Positions 11,005 to 22,200 of a DNA stretch of 64,000 nt are shown here, one piece after another; position 1 is the first letter of the stretch, and every line of letters begins with the position of its first letter. Origin of the DNA: Zea mays (taxonomy: Eukaryota; Streptophyta; Magnoliopsida; Poales; Poaceae); NCBI RefSeq assembly GCF_902167145.1, contig NC_050098.1, positions 18,310,501 to 18,374,500 of the forward strand, in the 5' to 3' direction. The notes beneath the pieces were generated by a model. That model made no database searches. It saw nothing but the letters and a program-made list of their open reading frames with translations, and was not told where the DNA came from. A program made the position numbers and the translations under genes.

Positions 11005-14000
11005 ATTACTAAATGTAAGTGAATACCAAACCATAATAAAAATAATAGAACAAAATTAATAATAAATCCCATGCAATGCATATGACAAATTGAGATTAGG
11101 TTCCATAATTTAATCATGCGAGAGTCCTGAGCTTCTCATGACCGTGAGCTCGGCTAGTATACCAGTTTTACACTCTGCAGAGGTTGTACCTTGTACCCAC
11201 AAGTCATGTATCCCATGTCGCCAGGGTTTGCAAGGCCCTTAGACACTACCGAGGTGAATGGCTAGGGATCCGCTATGAGGCCTTTACAAAGTTCCACTGG
11301 CTTCCTAAAACCCACTACAATTTATGGGAAGAGCACTTGCAAGAATCCCTCGTCTGACCGCCATCGCAGCAAAATCAACCTGAGAACCTCCCTGCATGCA
11401 ACTCCGCTACTGCCCTTGCCCCTTTCGGGTAAGGTAGTCTTCCACTAGCTTTCCTAATTAGTTAGCCAAGGGATCCCATTCCTCCCTTGTGGTGGCACGT
11501 GTTTCTCAAGTTAAGCTCCATGTTCCGATTAACATTAATGATCTTGACATGAACATAAATAAAATAAAAAAATAATTGGAACATGGATATAATGAAATAT
11601 TAACCCAAAACCATGTAAAGCAATAGCATAACTACCCAAATGATTTACGGGTAAACAAGGGAAAAATGATAAACAGACTAGGGTGACCTATTGGGTCCCA
11701 TCAAAATTAAACATATGCATGAATAAGTGGTATTAAAAAACATTATTGGGTAATAAAAGTGATCAAGGGCACAACTTGCCTGACACTTGAGATTCTAGGT
11801 ACCAGGATGATTCTTCAGATCCTCGTGACCTCACGCTAGTCGTAGCAATACAAACAAACATGGTATAGATAAAATTAACATCACACCAAACATAAGTACA
11901 AACTGAATAATAATAATCTACGCGTTGGTACAAGATCGCGGGTTCGAGAACCGCTAAAATCGGAGTTATGGTCACCAAGTTATGATGTGATTAAATGATT
12001 AACACTAGGTTCTATGTTTATTTTATAATTCCAGAGAAAAGATAACCTAAATTAGTCATTAATTCAACTTTAATCCAAATTATAAATGGGCAATAGATCA
12101 TATTTTAGTAGATTATAATGATAATTAGATTAACAAGACTAACCAACATAAGTTAAATAAAGATCTAATTATAAAAGAATGGGACATGGTATAATAAACA
12201 TTGTTATTGCATAGTAAATATTCATATGAAGCTAACGCAACTGGAACGGTTCAATTCGACGTTAGAATGGGGAAGTTATGAATTTCCTAAGGTTTTATGT
12301 ATTTGATATAAGATTAATTAGGAAATAAATTTTAAATTGGCTTTCATGTCAAATCAGTGGCACTACAGGATAAACAATAATATTAAAAAATAATAGGAAT
12401 TGAAATGGATTAATTTGGACTTCATATGAATTTTCTAGGAATTAAACAAATTTCTGCAATTATTTCTATATTCAAAAATCAATTTTTAATTATTTTCTCT
12501 GATTTACCAATACTCTGGACTGCGAGCATAATTCCCGAGAAAGGCAGGGGCATCTGCGCAAGAATTCCCAAGACTCAGTGCCCACAGCGCAGGACTGCAG
12601 GTTGAATAACATAAACTTCAGGGTCTCTTTAGCAAGTTTACCATGGCCGAAGAGGTATGGGGGTTTTCTGATCGTTAGATCCAAAATCAAGGGTGCGGAT
12701 TAGTCTGGTCAATAAATGAACCGGTACGGGCTCCCCACCATTGGATTTTGGATCCGCGGTCACGGTTTGTTCCAGCCATCAACTAATCTATGCCGCTCCC
12801 ATCGGATCCGACGGTCACGATGTCATGGCACGAAGGGGTAAATGGTGATCTGATCCCGATCGTTCAAATCCGGATCAACGACCCACACTACTTCTTCCCC
12901 AGGCGGCAGAACACGACCGTGCCTACCTAGCCGCGGCGGCGCACAGGGTCCCAACGGCGGAGCCGTGGCGGAGCAATTCTCCGGCGAGAAATCCACAGCC
13001 CAGCTACCATCTAATCTCCACGGCTCACCACACATCAACAGCGCAGGGCGCGTCTTCAACCCTCGACTCGAACCAGGCGACACGCAGCGGCGCCAGAGCG
13101 CCACCCGACGGTCCCTCGCTGACGAAATACCCGGCCTCACCCCAAAGCACCACTCTCCCGACCAACAAGCGCAAAGTGAAATCCACAGAATGGCTTATCG
13201 AATGGGCGGAATCTTACCGCGATTTGCAGCCCGAATCCTCCTGCTCATGGTGGAGCACGGCCCGCGGCGGCGCCATGCACATCAACAAGAAATTTCCAGA
13301 GCTCTGCCACCGCATGCGTCGTTCTGGTGGTAGCAGAAGGTTCACGATGACTCGACGATGTTCGGCTACCTCACATCACTCAACTTCTTCGTATGAATCA
13401 CTCACCTCTCCCTGTACTTTGCTGGGCAATGGTGGCTCATGGTTGCTGGCCTCGGTGGAACCCTAATGCGAGGGTGACAGCAGGATTGAGTCGACTTAGG
13501 CCTTGTTCGGTTAATCCCGTTACCCATGGATTGGATGGGATTGGAAAAAAATTAAGAAATGGTTTGACTTAGGGCTTGTTCGGTTAGCTACCAATCCACA
13601 TGGATTGAGTGAGATTGGGTGGGTTTAAATCCCAACTAAGTCAAACCCTTTCTTAATTTTTTCCAATCCCATCCAATCCATGGGTAACGGGATTAACCGA
13701 ACAAGGCCTTATATGGCCCAGGGAAGTCGAGATTAGTCCGCAGGCGAGGATAGCTGTGAGATTTATGCAACCACCATGCGAAATCCACGGAGTTCCATCG
13801 CCGCAAGTCTCGGGCCAGGGTTGATGACGGGAAAAGAGGTGGTACTGCCCAACGGGACCCACACGACAGAGGAACGCGGGAGTGGCAAGCTGCGTTTGGT
13901 GCGCGGGCTCAAGTTGGCAGTGAGACCGACATAGGCCCCCCTGTCGGCGCCCTATGCCATAGGGCCAGTGGGGGGGGGGGTAGCGAGATGGGCCGGTGTG

Positions 14001-14508
14001 AGAAGGGTTCGAAAATGGGTCGTGCGGCGCCAGATCTAGCCCAGGTGGGGTTTCTTCTCTTTGTTTTGTTTTATTTTCTCTTTTCTATTTCCAATTGAAT
14101 TTACTTTTGAATCTGAGTTTGGATTTTTCTATTCAAACCAAAATGCACAATCAAAATCCAGCATGATGCAATATTCATTATATATATATATATATTTATT
14201 CATTCGTTTATTATTCTACATAAACAATTGCTTTTGAATATGTAGCACACATGTAATTATTTTAAGAGAAATAGTTTATATTGGATGATCTCTTAAAAAA
14301 ATGTTCTCACATTAATACTTATAAACTTCAATAAAGGCTAATTCATATAAGAATCTTTTTATTGAATTTTTGTTATAGAACTTTTATTTAAGGAGATGTG
14401 ACTTCAAATGTTATGGGAATTCCAAAGAAGAAAGAAAAGAAAAAAATTCTAATTCAAGTTCGTTGAATTTTTTTACTATATTCTCAAAATGAGATTTAGG
14501 GTTTTACA
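11005..14508 (-). repeat. Partial 5' LTR of a minus-strand Tekay-type Gypsy element
   Basis: Reading leftwards, the LTR starts TGTAAAACCCTAAATC at 14508, right against coding sequence of the split copia, and runs to the Tat insertion at 11005. A block at 11105-11350 matches, on the opposite strand, the block at 16800-16990 in the plus-strand Tekay LTR. It includes the palindrome CTCTGCAGAG and a CTC-ACGGTCAT-GAG hairpin. A GC-rich segment at 12700-13470 contains short ORFs I do not believe. The remainder of the element lies left of the window. Confidence 0.65.
13499..13708. mobile_element. Tourist-type MITE (PIF/Harbinger)
   Basis: The 210-base element is almost a complete inverted repeat. 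Its ends are GGCCTTGTTCGGTTAA and the reverse complement, flanked by TTA at 13496-13498 and 13709-13711. The 3-base TTA duplication and GGCCTTGTTCGG ends are typical of grass Tourist elements. It has no coding capacity. Confidence 0.92.
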
Positions 14509-14928
14509 GATGACAGGTACCCCGACCATGTCTACAAGCTCTCTTAGGCGCTCTATGGACTTAAGCAAGCCCCAAGAGCATGGTATGAATGCCTTAGAGA
14601 TTTTCTTATTTCTAACGCTTTCAAGGTTGGGAAAGATCATCGTACTCTCTTTACCAAGACTTGTAATGGTGATTTATTTGTTTGCCAAATATATGTCGAT
14701 GACATAATATTTGGTTCTATTAATCAAAAGTCTTGTGAGGAGTTTAGCAGGGTGATGATGTAGAAATTCGAGATGTCTATGATGGGCGAGTTGAACTACT
14801 TCCTTGGATTCCAAGTGAAGCAACTCAAGGAAGGGACCTTCATCTCCCAAACGAAGTACACCCAAGACTTACTCAAGAGGTTTGGGATGAAGGATGCAAA
14901 GCCCGCAAAGACACCAATGGGAACGGAC
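14509..14928 (+). pseudogene. Reverse transcriptase fragment of a SIRE-lineage copia, left half
   Basis: The frame encodes copia reverse transcriptase with ALYGLKQAPRAWYE, the catalytic YVDD followed by IIFGS, and MSMMGELNYFLG. In-frame TAGs at 14545-14547 and 14761-14763 interrupt it. The left side is cut by the minus-strand Tekay LTR at 14508. The right side is cut by the Tekay element at 14929 and resumes at 26569. It resembles Opie/Ji-type maize elements, from memory. Confidence 0.88.
14924..14928. repeat. Target-site duplication of the first Tekay element
   Basis: CGGAC occurs here directly before the LTR and again at 26564-26568 directly after the other LTR, so this element inserted as a unit inside the copia. 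Confidence 0.93.
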
Positions 14929-17619
14929 TGTAACGCCCCGAATTTTTGCAGTTGAATTTTTTTTCTTTTCTTTACTCGCCAAAATTCGGGCGTTACCTTT
15001 TCCTTTTCGTTTTCCCCTCGCTAAACCTTGACCTTTTCCAAAGTTCTCGCGGGATTCGGTTTGGAATTCCCGTGTCATGAAAAACCCTAAATACTTTAGG
15101 TTGTTTGATGCACCATGCCGAACCTTGCATTTCTTTTGATTGCTTTGAAAGTGCAAATGCATTCATGTAGAAAGATCGGATTTCGAAAATGAGGAGAAGA
15201 TCTTTTCTTTCTTTTTCTCTCTCTTTCTCTCTCCTCTTTTTCTCTCTCTCTCCCGCGCTGTGGGCCGACCCCGGCCGGCCCAGCCGCCCCTGGCGCCCCC
15301 CCTTGGGCCCAATTGGCCCATGCCGCCCCCCACCTCCCCTTTTTTTTTCCCCAAAAACCCTCTCCCTCTCCCTCTCATTTTTTTGTCCTCTCTCATTTTC
15401 TCCCTAGCCGCCGCCCCTACCCGCCCCTGCCCTAAGCCGCCGCCGCCCCCTGCTCGGCCGCCGCCCCCTGCCGGCCGCCCCTCGCCGTCGCTCCCCAACG
15501 CCGGTGAGCGCCCCCTCCTCCCTCTCTCCTCCCTCCCCCATCCCCTCTCCCCTTTCCCCTCGCCGCTCGGCGCCATGGCCGCCGCCATGGCCGGCTCGGC
15601 CGCCCGCCCGGCCGCCCGCCCTGGCCGCCTGGCCGCCGCCATGGCCGGCTCGGCCGCCCGCCCGGCCGCCCGCCCTGGCCGCCCGGCCACCCGCCTGGCC
15701 GCCCCAGCCCGCCTGGCCGCGCGCCCCTGGCCGCGCGCCTTGGCCGCCCGCCCGGCCGCGCCCCCGCCCCTGCGCAGGGCCGGTTCAACCGCCCCTAGGG
15801 CCGGTTCAACCGCCCCCCCCTCTTTTTTTTATTTTTTATTTTATTTTATTTTATTTACTTTCTGTGATCCTAGTTACTTTATTTTAGGTAGGTTAATCAT
15901 TGTTCATACCATGGAAATAGGAAGTTTAATTTAAAATTCCGTTATGCTAATTCATGTAGTTAATTGTTTATCTCGTGCAATGTTGATCAACTTAAAGTGA
16001 TTAGGTTTCCATTAGCGTATATGTAACAGAATTCTTTTGTTAAGAACCAATTGTAATTGATCGTTAGTGCATAAGATTTAACCCCCTGCGAGACCCTTTC
16101 CCGTTTCTTTCTAACCATAACAAATGCGATATCGAATGTCATACTTGATGCATACTTACTTTATTTGTTCCCTTGTATGGTGTACTGTTCTTTTGTATTA
16201 AATGTGGATGGATGTATGTATGTTTGCAATCGCATAGAGAACGATTCGGTCGAAGAGCCCGAGGAACCCGCAGGAGAAGCCCCTGAGCAGCAGTCGTTTG
16301 GTGGAGGCAAGTGTCCTTTGACCTATCTCTGTCCTATTCATTATTTAATTCACCTCCCGCATTACACCTTTATACCTAAGGATTGACTAGCTTTTTGTTA
16401 TCCATGTCCTTGTTTACCTATTTGGGTCGGATTATTACTGCTTAGTTTGATGCTATTGCTCAACTTTAATCAATGAACATGATGTGGTTATCTATGATAC
16501 GCTGTTTTCCCGTTCTTATTTATGATTATACTTGTGGCATTTAAGGGGACTCGAGCGGTTTCTCGAGTGCCTCTCCGTAAGGACCTGTTCAATGGATGAC
16601 CGCCCGGGAAAACAGTGCAACCATGAGGGTGGAATGGGGTGCCCTTAGCTGAATAATTAGAGGATCCGGGGTGTAGTTCACTTAGCCGTCGTGCCGTCAA
16701 TGGGGCTCGGTGTATGCGGCTCGCTCTGCCAAGGTTGATTTGTCCCTTGGGGAGGAGTGCGGTACATTTAGGAAACCTAACGGGTGGCTACAGCCCCGGG
16801 GAATCTTTGTAAAGGCTTCGTAGTGAATCCTTGGCCATTCACCTCGGGAGTGAATAAGGGTCTTGCAAGCCCGGGCCAGAGAGGGAATCACGGCTTGTGG
16901 GTAAAGTGCACAACCTCTGCAGAGTGTTTGAAACTGATATATCAGCCGTGCTCGCGGTTATGAGCGGCCAAGGGAGCTCCAGTGATTAGTGGTACTTGAT
17001 CAGAGATACTTTGGTACAGGTGGCAATGAGATTGATGGTTTTGATCATGGTTATGGTGCTGGTAAGTGGTATTCTTTCCGTTTGGAAAGGATACATTGGG
17101 CTAATAACTTGGGTTAATGTTAAAACCTGGCTTTCTACTAGTAAGTAATAACCTGACCAACTAAAAGCAACTGCTTGACTTATCCCCACATAAAGCTAGT
17201 CCACTACAGCCAAACAGGATACTTGCTGAGTATGTTGATGTGTACTCACCCTTGCTCTACACACCAAACCCCCCCCAGGTTGTCAGCATTGCAACCACTG
17301 CTCAGGCGAAGATGAAGCTGTGGAAGGAGACTTCCAGGAGTTCCAAGACTACGACGAGTTCTAGGTGTGGGTTAGCGGCAACCCCCAGTCGGCTGCCTGT
17401 GAAGGCCGCGTTATCTACGTTTCTTTTCCGCACTTTGATTTATTGTAAGAACTATATGGACGTCTCAGACGTATGATGTAATCGACTATTTCCCTTATTA
17501 ATACTATTTTGAGCACTGTGTGATGATGTCCATATTATGTAACTGCTGTGTACGTGAATAACTGATCCTGGCACGTACATGGTTCGCATTCGGTTTGCCT
17601 TCTAAAACCGGGTGTGACA
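14929..17619 (+). repeat. 5' LTR of the first Tekay element
   Basis: It runs from TGTAACGCCCCG to GGTGTGACA (2691 bases). The 15200-15800 part is a CT-rich then C/G-rich tract with a tandem duplication of about 54 bases (near 15581 and 15635). ORFs called there on both strands are by-products of composition. A block at 16800-16990 is shared with the minus-strand Tekay LTR. Confidence 0.95.
16945..16968 (+). promoter_or_regulatory. Conserved hairpin in the Tekay LTR
   Basis: GCTC-GCGGTTAT-GAGC forms a 4-bp stem with an 8-base loop, extended by GCC/GGC across a 2-base bulge. It lies about 650 bases before the LTR end. Equivalent hairpins are at 11135-11148 (minus strand) and 54371-54386. Function is unknown. 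Confidence 0.55.
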
Positions 17620-17623
17620 TAAG

Positions 17624-17636
17624 TGGTATCAAAGCC
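17624..17636 (+). other. Primer-binding site of the first Tekay element
   Basis: TGGTATCAAAGCC lies four bases after the LTR. It matches the initiator-tRNA-Met type (usually TGGTATCAGAGC) with one change. Confidence 0.9.
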
Positions 17637-17874
17637 GTGCTGACTGTAGGACCGCTAACCTAGAGTAGAATGGTCGTTCTAAGGATTATAGACCTCTGTC
17701 CCTACCTTGACTTTGATATCTCTTCAAAAGTTGGTCCTACCGACCAAACCTATGTTCTACTATATATTATACCTTGCTAAAAAAATTGTGTTTCATTCTG
17801 ATCCTTCATTTACTTATTACTTGCTGGTCATATTAATTCTGTTCTCACCCTTTTGCTTGCGATGTCTTTTGTAG

Positions 17875-18888
17875 ATGGCTCGACTTAGACAGACTGCACG
17901 AAAGTCAGTCATCCCCTTCTTACCCTCCCGCCTTGCTGAGCGTCCGCTTCGCCGTCCCGTGGCCGGACAGTCCAGCCACTTGGAGAGACTACACCACCGC
18001 CTGCGTGAGGAGCAGGAGCGTCGACGACAGGAGCAGCAGGGCTCTTCCTTCTCGCTCCAGCAGGAGATAGAGTCTGTGAGGAGCTGCTCCCCTGTGCTTC
18101 CTCTGGAGCCGCCCCCTGCACCACCACTGGGCGCCCCAGCTTCTGGAGTAGCTGCTGGAGGAGACCCAGACGACGGAGATGGCGACGACAGCTCGAGCCA
18201 CGACACCGACTTCTCTGCTAACCCTGAGCCGGAAGGATGGGTTGCTCGACCCATCACTCGCGACGCTGCTCGTGGGTGTCACTTCCACGATGCGCTCGAC
18301 ACCCTGCTACGTCGGGCATTTGACCGGCATACTTGGTCCGTCGAGTATCGTTGTGTGGTCTACCAGCATAGTCGTGGGGTCTACCCGGACCGCTGGGAGG
18401 CAACTTGCTTGGTGCGCTGCCCGGAGGACAGTCTCCAGGGTGCAGAGGCCTGCTCAGAGCACTATTCTATCTCTGAACGGGACTCAGCTGAGGCAGCCAT
18501 GCAAGATGCTGCACGGCGTGCGCTTTCGCACTACTGCTCGGTTTTCGGTGGGGCAGCTGACGGTCTTGACCTGAAGTATTACCCCCGCCGTCCATCTGGC
18601 AGCACAGGAGGCGTGATTGTCTCACCTGTCGGTGAGGGCAATCCTAGGTTGAGCAGCACAGTCAACCTAGCCGCCGTGCTAAACACGGAGCTGGACCATG
18701 CATTAGACGAGCTGAGTAGGGCTCGTGCTGAGATCGCCCTGCTGCGGGCTGAGCGCGCGGAACGTCGTCATCTGGATGGTGGTTCCCCCGCTCCCGTTGG
18801 GACTCAGCACCCGTACCGCTCACCTCAGCGTGGACACCAGTCTTATGGCAATCCCGACTGCAAGACCAAGATAACTCTAGAACCATAG
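17875..18888 (+). CDS. ORF0 accessory protein with histone H3-like N terminus
   Basis: This intact 337-residue frame lies between the primer-binding site and gag. The start is the ATG at 17875, directly after a splice-acceptor-like TCTTTTGTAG. Residues 2-11, ARLRQTARKS, match the H3 tail ARTKQTARKS at 8 of 10 positions, including the ARKS around lysine 9, with lysine 4 as arginine. A basic, glutamine-rich coiled coil follows (about 35-60), then a proline/acidic linker. A folded region (about 155-240) contains YRCVVYQHSRG and AEAAMQDAARRALSHY, whose strand-then-helix pattern recalls a double-stranded RNA-binding fold, though weakly. A short coiled coil is near 270-300. No catalytic motif is seen and the function is unknown. 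Confidence 0.82.
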   Translation: MARLRQTARKSVIPFLPSRLAERPLRRPVAGQSSHLERLHHRLREEQERRRQEQQGSSFSLQQEIESVRSCSPVLPLEPPPAPPLGAPASGVAAGGDPDDGDGDDSSSHDTDFSANPEPEGWVARPITRDAARGCHFHDALDTLLRRAFDRHTWSVEYRCVVYQHSRGVYPDRWEATCLVRCPEDSLQGAEACSEHYSISERDSAEAAMQDAARRALSHYCSVFGGAADGLDLKYYPRRPSGSTGGVIVSPVGEGNPRLSSTVNLAAVLNTELDHALDELSRARAEIALLRAERAERRHLDGGSPAPVGTQHPYRSPQRGHQSYGNPDCKTKITLEP

Positions 18889-19289
18889 ATCGTTAGAGTT
18901 GGATCTTGTAATTAATACGAAATATACGTAGAAGCTATAGTCTTAGCGTTAGTCTCAGTCTTAGTTAGTCTTAGTTAGACAGGGTAGTTTGCTATATCCT
19001 GTGCATTTATGTTTGTCATGATGAACTATGTTTGGTTTGGATCTTTGTAATGACTGTTACCAGAGTGTGGGTATCCCCTGCATTTTGGTTTATCTACTAT
19101 GTTAATAAAGTTAGTTATATAGTTGGGAAACCTTTTATTCCACTTTCCTCTTTATCTGAGAAGCTGTGTGGTCTGTGTTGGAGATCAGTGAAGATGCTCA
19201 TCTGTTCAGTGCTGTTGAAGAATTCTATACTCTTCTCTTATGCTGCAAGATTTGTCAGATCAGTTCTGATGTATGGTTGCATTCTGTAG
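18889..19289 (+). other. Spacer between ORF0 and gag
   Basis: This AT-rich spacer has no convincing ORF. It ends in a pyrimidine-rich stretch and ATTCTGTAG immediately before the first gag ATG, which looks like a splice acceptor. Confidence 0.5.
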
Positions 19290-22200
19290 ATGTCAGAGAA
19301 CAGGCGCAGAGGAGGAAGGCGTGCTTAGCAGGAGCGAGCCGCTCAACAGGAGGAGGCGCCCCAGCAGCAGCAGCAGCAGCTGCCACCCCCGCCCCCGATG
19401 TCGATCGAGCAGATGTTTCTGATGCAGACTCAGGCAGTTCAAGCCATCGGTCAGACTTTGGCCGCCATTCAGCAGCAGCAGCAGCAGCAGCAGCAAGCAC
19501 CACCTCAGCCTCAGATGCCTCAGATGCCCAGAGACAAGCGTGCTGAGTTCATGAGAGGTCATCCACCAACATTCGCTCATTCTTCTGACCCTATGGATGC
19601 TGAAGATTGGCTGCGCACTGTGGAGCGGGAGTTGCATACCGCTCAGTGCGATGACAGGGAGAAAGTCTTGTATGGTCCCCGTCTGTTGAGAGGAGCAGCC
19701 CAATCATGGTGGGAGTCTTACCTCGCCACCCATGCCAACCCCGACACCATCACCTGGGAAGAATTCAGGGGTAGCTTTCGTCAGTACCACGTGCCTGCAG
19801 GTCTGATGACAGTGAAGAAGGAGGAGTTCCTGGCCCTTAAGCAAGGGTCATCATCTGTCAGTGAGTACCGAGACAGGTTTCTGCAATTGTCTTGCTATGC
19901 TCCTGAAGATGTCAACACCGACGCCAAGCGGCAATACCGTTTCCTGAGAGGCTTGGTTGACCCTCTGCAGTATCAGCTGATGAACCACACCTTCCCGACA
20001 TTCCAGCACCTGATTGATAGAGCGATCATGACAGAGAGGAAGCGTAAGGAGATGGAAGATCGTAAGCGCAAGATCAGTGGACCCCAGCCCGGAAGCAGCA
20101 ATCGCCCTCGTTTCTCAGGCAATCAACCTCAGCAGTTCAGGCAGAACCAGCGTCCACCTCAGCATCAGCAATTCCAAAGGCAGTATCCTCAGCACCAGTA
20201 CCAGAACCGTCAGAGCAATCAGTCAGGAGGTCAGTTTCAAAGGCAGAATCAGCAGGCCCCTCGTCTCCCTGCCCCAGCAAACCAGCAGAACAGTCAGGCA
20301 GCACCAGCTCAGGTTGGAAACAGGGCATGTTTCCACTGTGGAGAACAAGGCCATTGGGTGATGCAATGTCCGAAGAAGGCAGCCCAGCAGCAGTCAGGCC
20401 CCAATGCCCCAGCAAAGCAGAACGTGCCTCAGCCTGGATCAGGCAATCGCTCTCAGCCGCGCTATAATCATGGAAGGCTGAACCATTTGGAAGCTGAAGC
20501 AGTTCAGGAGACCCCCGACATGATAGTAGGTATGTTCCCAGTCGACTCCCATATTGCAGAAGTGTTACTTGATACTGGAGCAACGCATTCTTTCATTACT
20601 GCATCATGGGTAGAAGCACATAATCTTCCAATTACTACCATGTCAACCCCCATTCAAATTGACTCAGCCGGTGGTAGAATTCGAGCTGATAGCATTTGTT
20701 TGAATATAAGTGTGGAAATAAGGGGGATAGCGTTTCCCGCCAACCTTATAGTAATGGGTACTCAGGGAATAGATGTCATCCTAGGGATGAATTGGCTAGA
20801 TAAGTATCAGGCAGTTATCAGTTGTGATAAAAGGACAATAAAGTTGGTGTCCCCATTAGGAGAGGAAGTGGTGACCGAGTTAGTCCCGCCTGAGCCAAAG
20901 AAAGGGAGTTGTTATCAGATGGCTGTCGATAGCAGTGAAGCAGATCCAATTGAGAGTATCAAGGTTGTGTCTGAATTCCCAGATGCGTTTCCAAAGGATT
21001 TACCGGGTATGCCACCAGAGCGGAAAGTTGAGTTTGCCATAGAGCTTCTTCCTGGAACCGCCCCCATCTTTAAGAGAGCTTACAGAATATCCGGACCAGA
21101 GTTGGATGAACTTAAGAAGCAAATTGATGAGCTGTCAGAGAAAGGTTACATTCGGCCAAGCACCTCGCCTTGGGCCGCCCCTGTCTTATTTGTGGAAAAG
21201 AAAGATGGCACCAAGAGGATGTGCATCGATTATCGAGCTTTGAATGAGGTCACGATCAAGAACAAGTATCCTTTGCCCAGAATAGAAGATCTGTTCGACC
21301 AGTTGAGAGGAGCCAGTGTGTTCTCCAAGATTGATCTGAGGTCATGTTATCATCAGCTCAGGATCCGACCTTCGGACATTCCGAAGACGACATTCATTTC
21401 CAAGTATGGGTTGTATGAGTTCACAGTGATGTCTTTTGGTTTGACCAATGCGCCAGCATTCTTTATGAACTTGATGAATAGTGTATTCATGGATTATCTT
21501 GATAAGTTTGTGGTGGTATTCATTGATGATATTCTGGTTTATTCTCAAAGCGAAGAAGAGCATGCAGATCATTTGAGGATGGTGTTGCAGAGATTGCGAG
21601 AGCACCAGTTGTATGCAAAGTTGAGCAAATGTGAGTTCTGGATCAGTGAAGTCCTGTTCTTGGGTCACATAATCAACAAAGAAGGATTGGCTGTGGATCC
21701 GAAGAAAGTGGCAGACATTTTGAACTGGAAAGCGCCAACAGATGCTAGAGGAATCAAGAGTTTCATTGGAATGGCCGGATATTATCGGCGATTCATTGAA
21801 GGGTTTTCGAAGATTGCGAAACCAATGACAGCGTTGCTAGGCAACAAAGTTGAGTTCAAGTGGACCCAGAAATGCCAAGAGGCCTTTGAAGCGCTGAAAG
21901 AGAAGTTGACTACAGCGCCTGTCCTAGTCTTGCCTGATGTGCACAAGCCCTTCTCGGTGTATTGCGATGCTTGTTACACAGGTTTGGGATGCGTATTGAT
22001 GCAAGAGGGAAGAGTTGTGGCTTACTCGTCCCGACAGTTGAAGGTTCATGAGAAGAATTACCCAATCCATGATCTAGAGTTGGCAGCAGTGGTTCACGCA
22101 CTGAAGACATGGAGGCACTATTTGTATGGACAGAAATGCGATGTTTACACAGACCACAAGAGTCTTAAGTACATATTCACTCAATCAGAGTTGAACATGA

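Noticed and set aside
12823..13466. ORFs in the GC-rich part of the minus-strand Tekay LTR
   Set aside because: They lie within an LTR, overlap one another on both strands and match no family.
14180..14197. TA microsatellite
   Set aside because: A short simple repeat in AT-rich LTR sequence, of no evident role.
15163..15934. Long ORFs on both strands in the C/G-rich part of the first Tekay LTR, repeated at 23939-24831
   Set aside because: They are low-complexity alanine/proline/arginine frames, present on both strands of a tract without stop-rich composition. The LTR position explains them.
17624..17636. tRNA gene suggested by TGGTATCA-type sequences here and at 46158 and 55127
   Set aside because: These are primer-binding sites next to LTRs, with no cloverleaf around them.
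19368..19385. CAG trinucleotide runs (also 19471-19493) as a repeat expansion locus
   Set aside because: Short and within the glutamine-rich gag N terminus; ordinary for this family.
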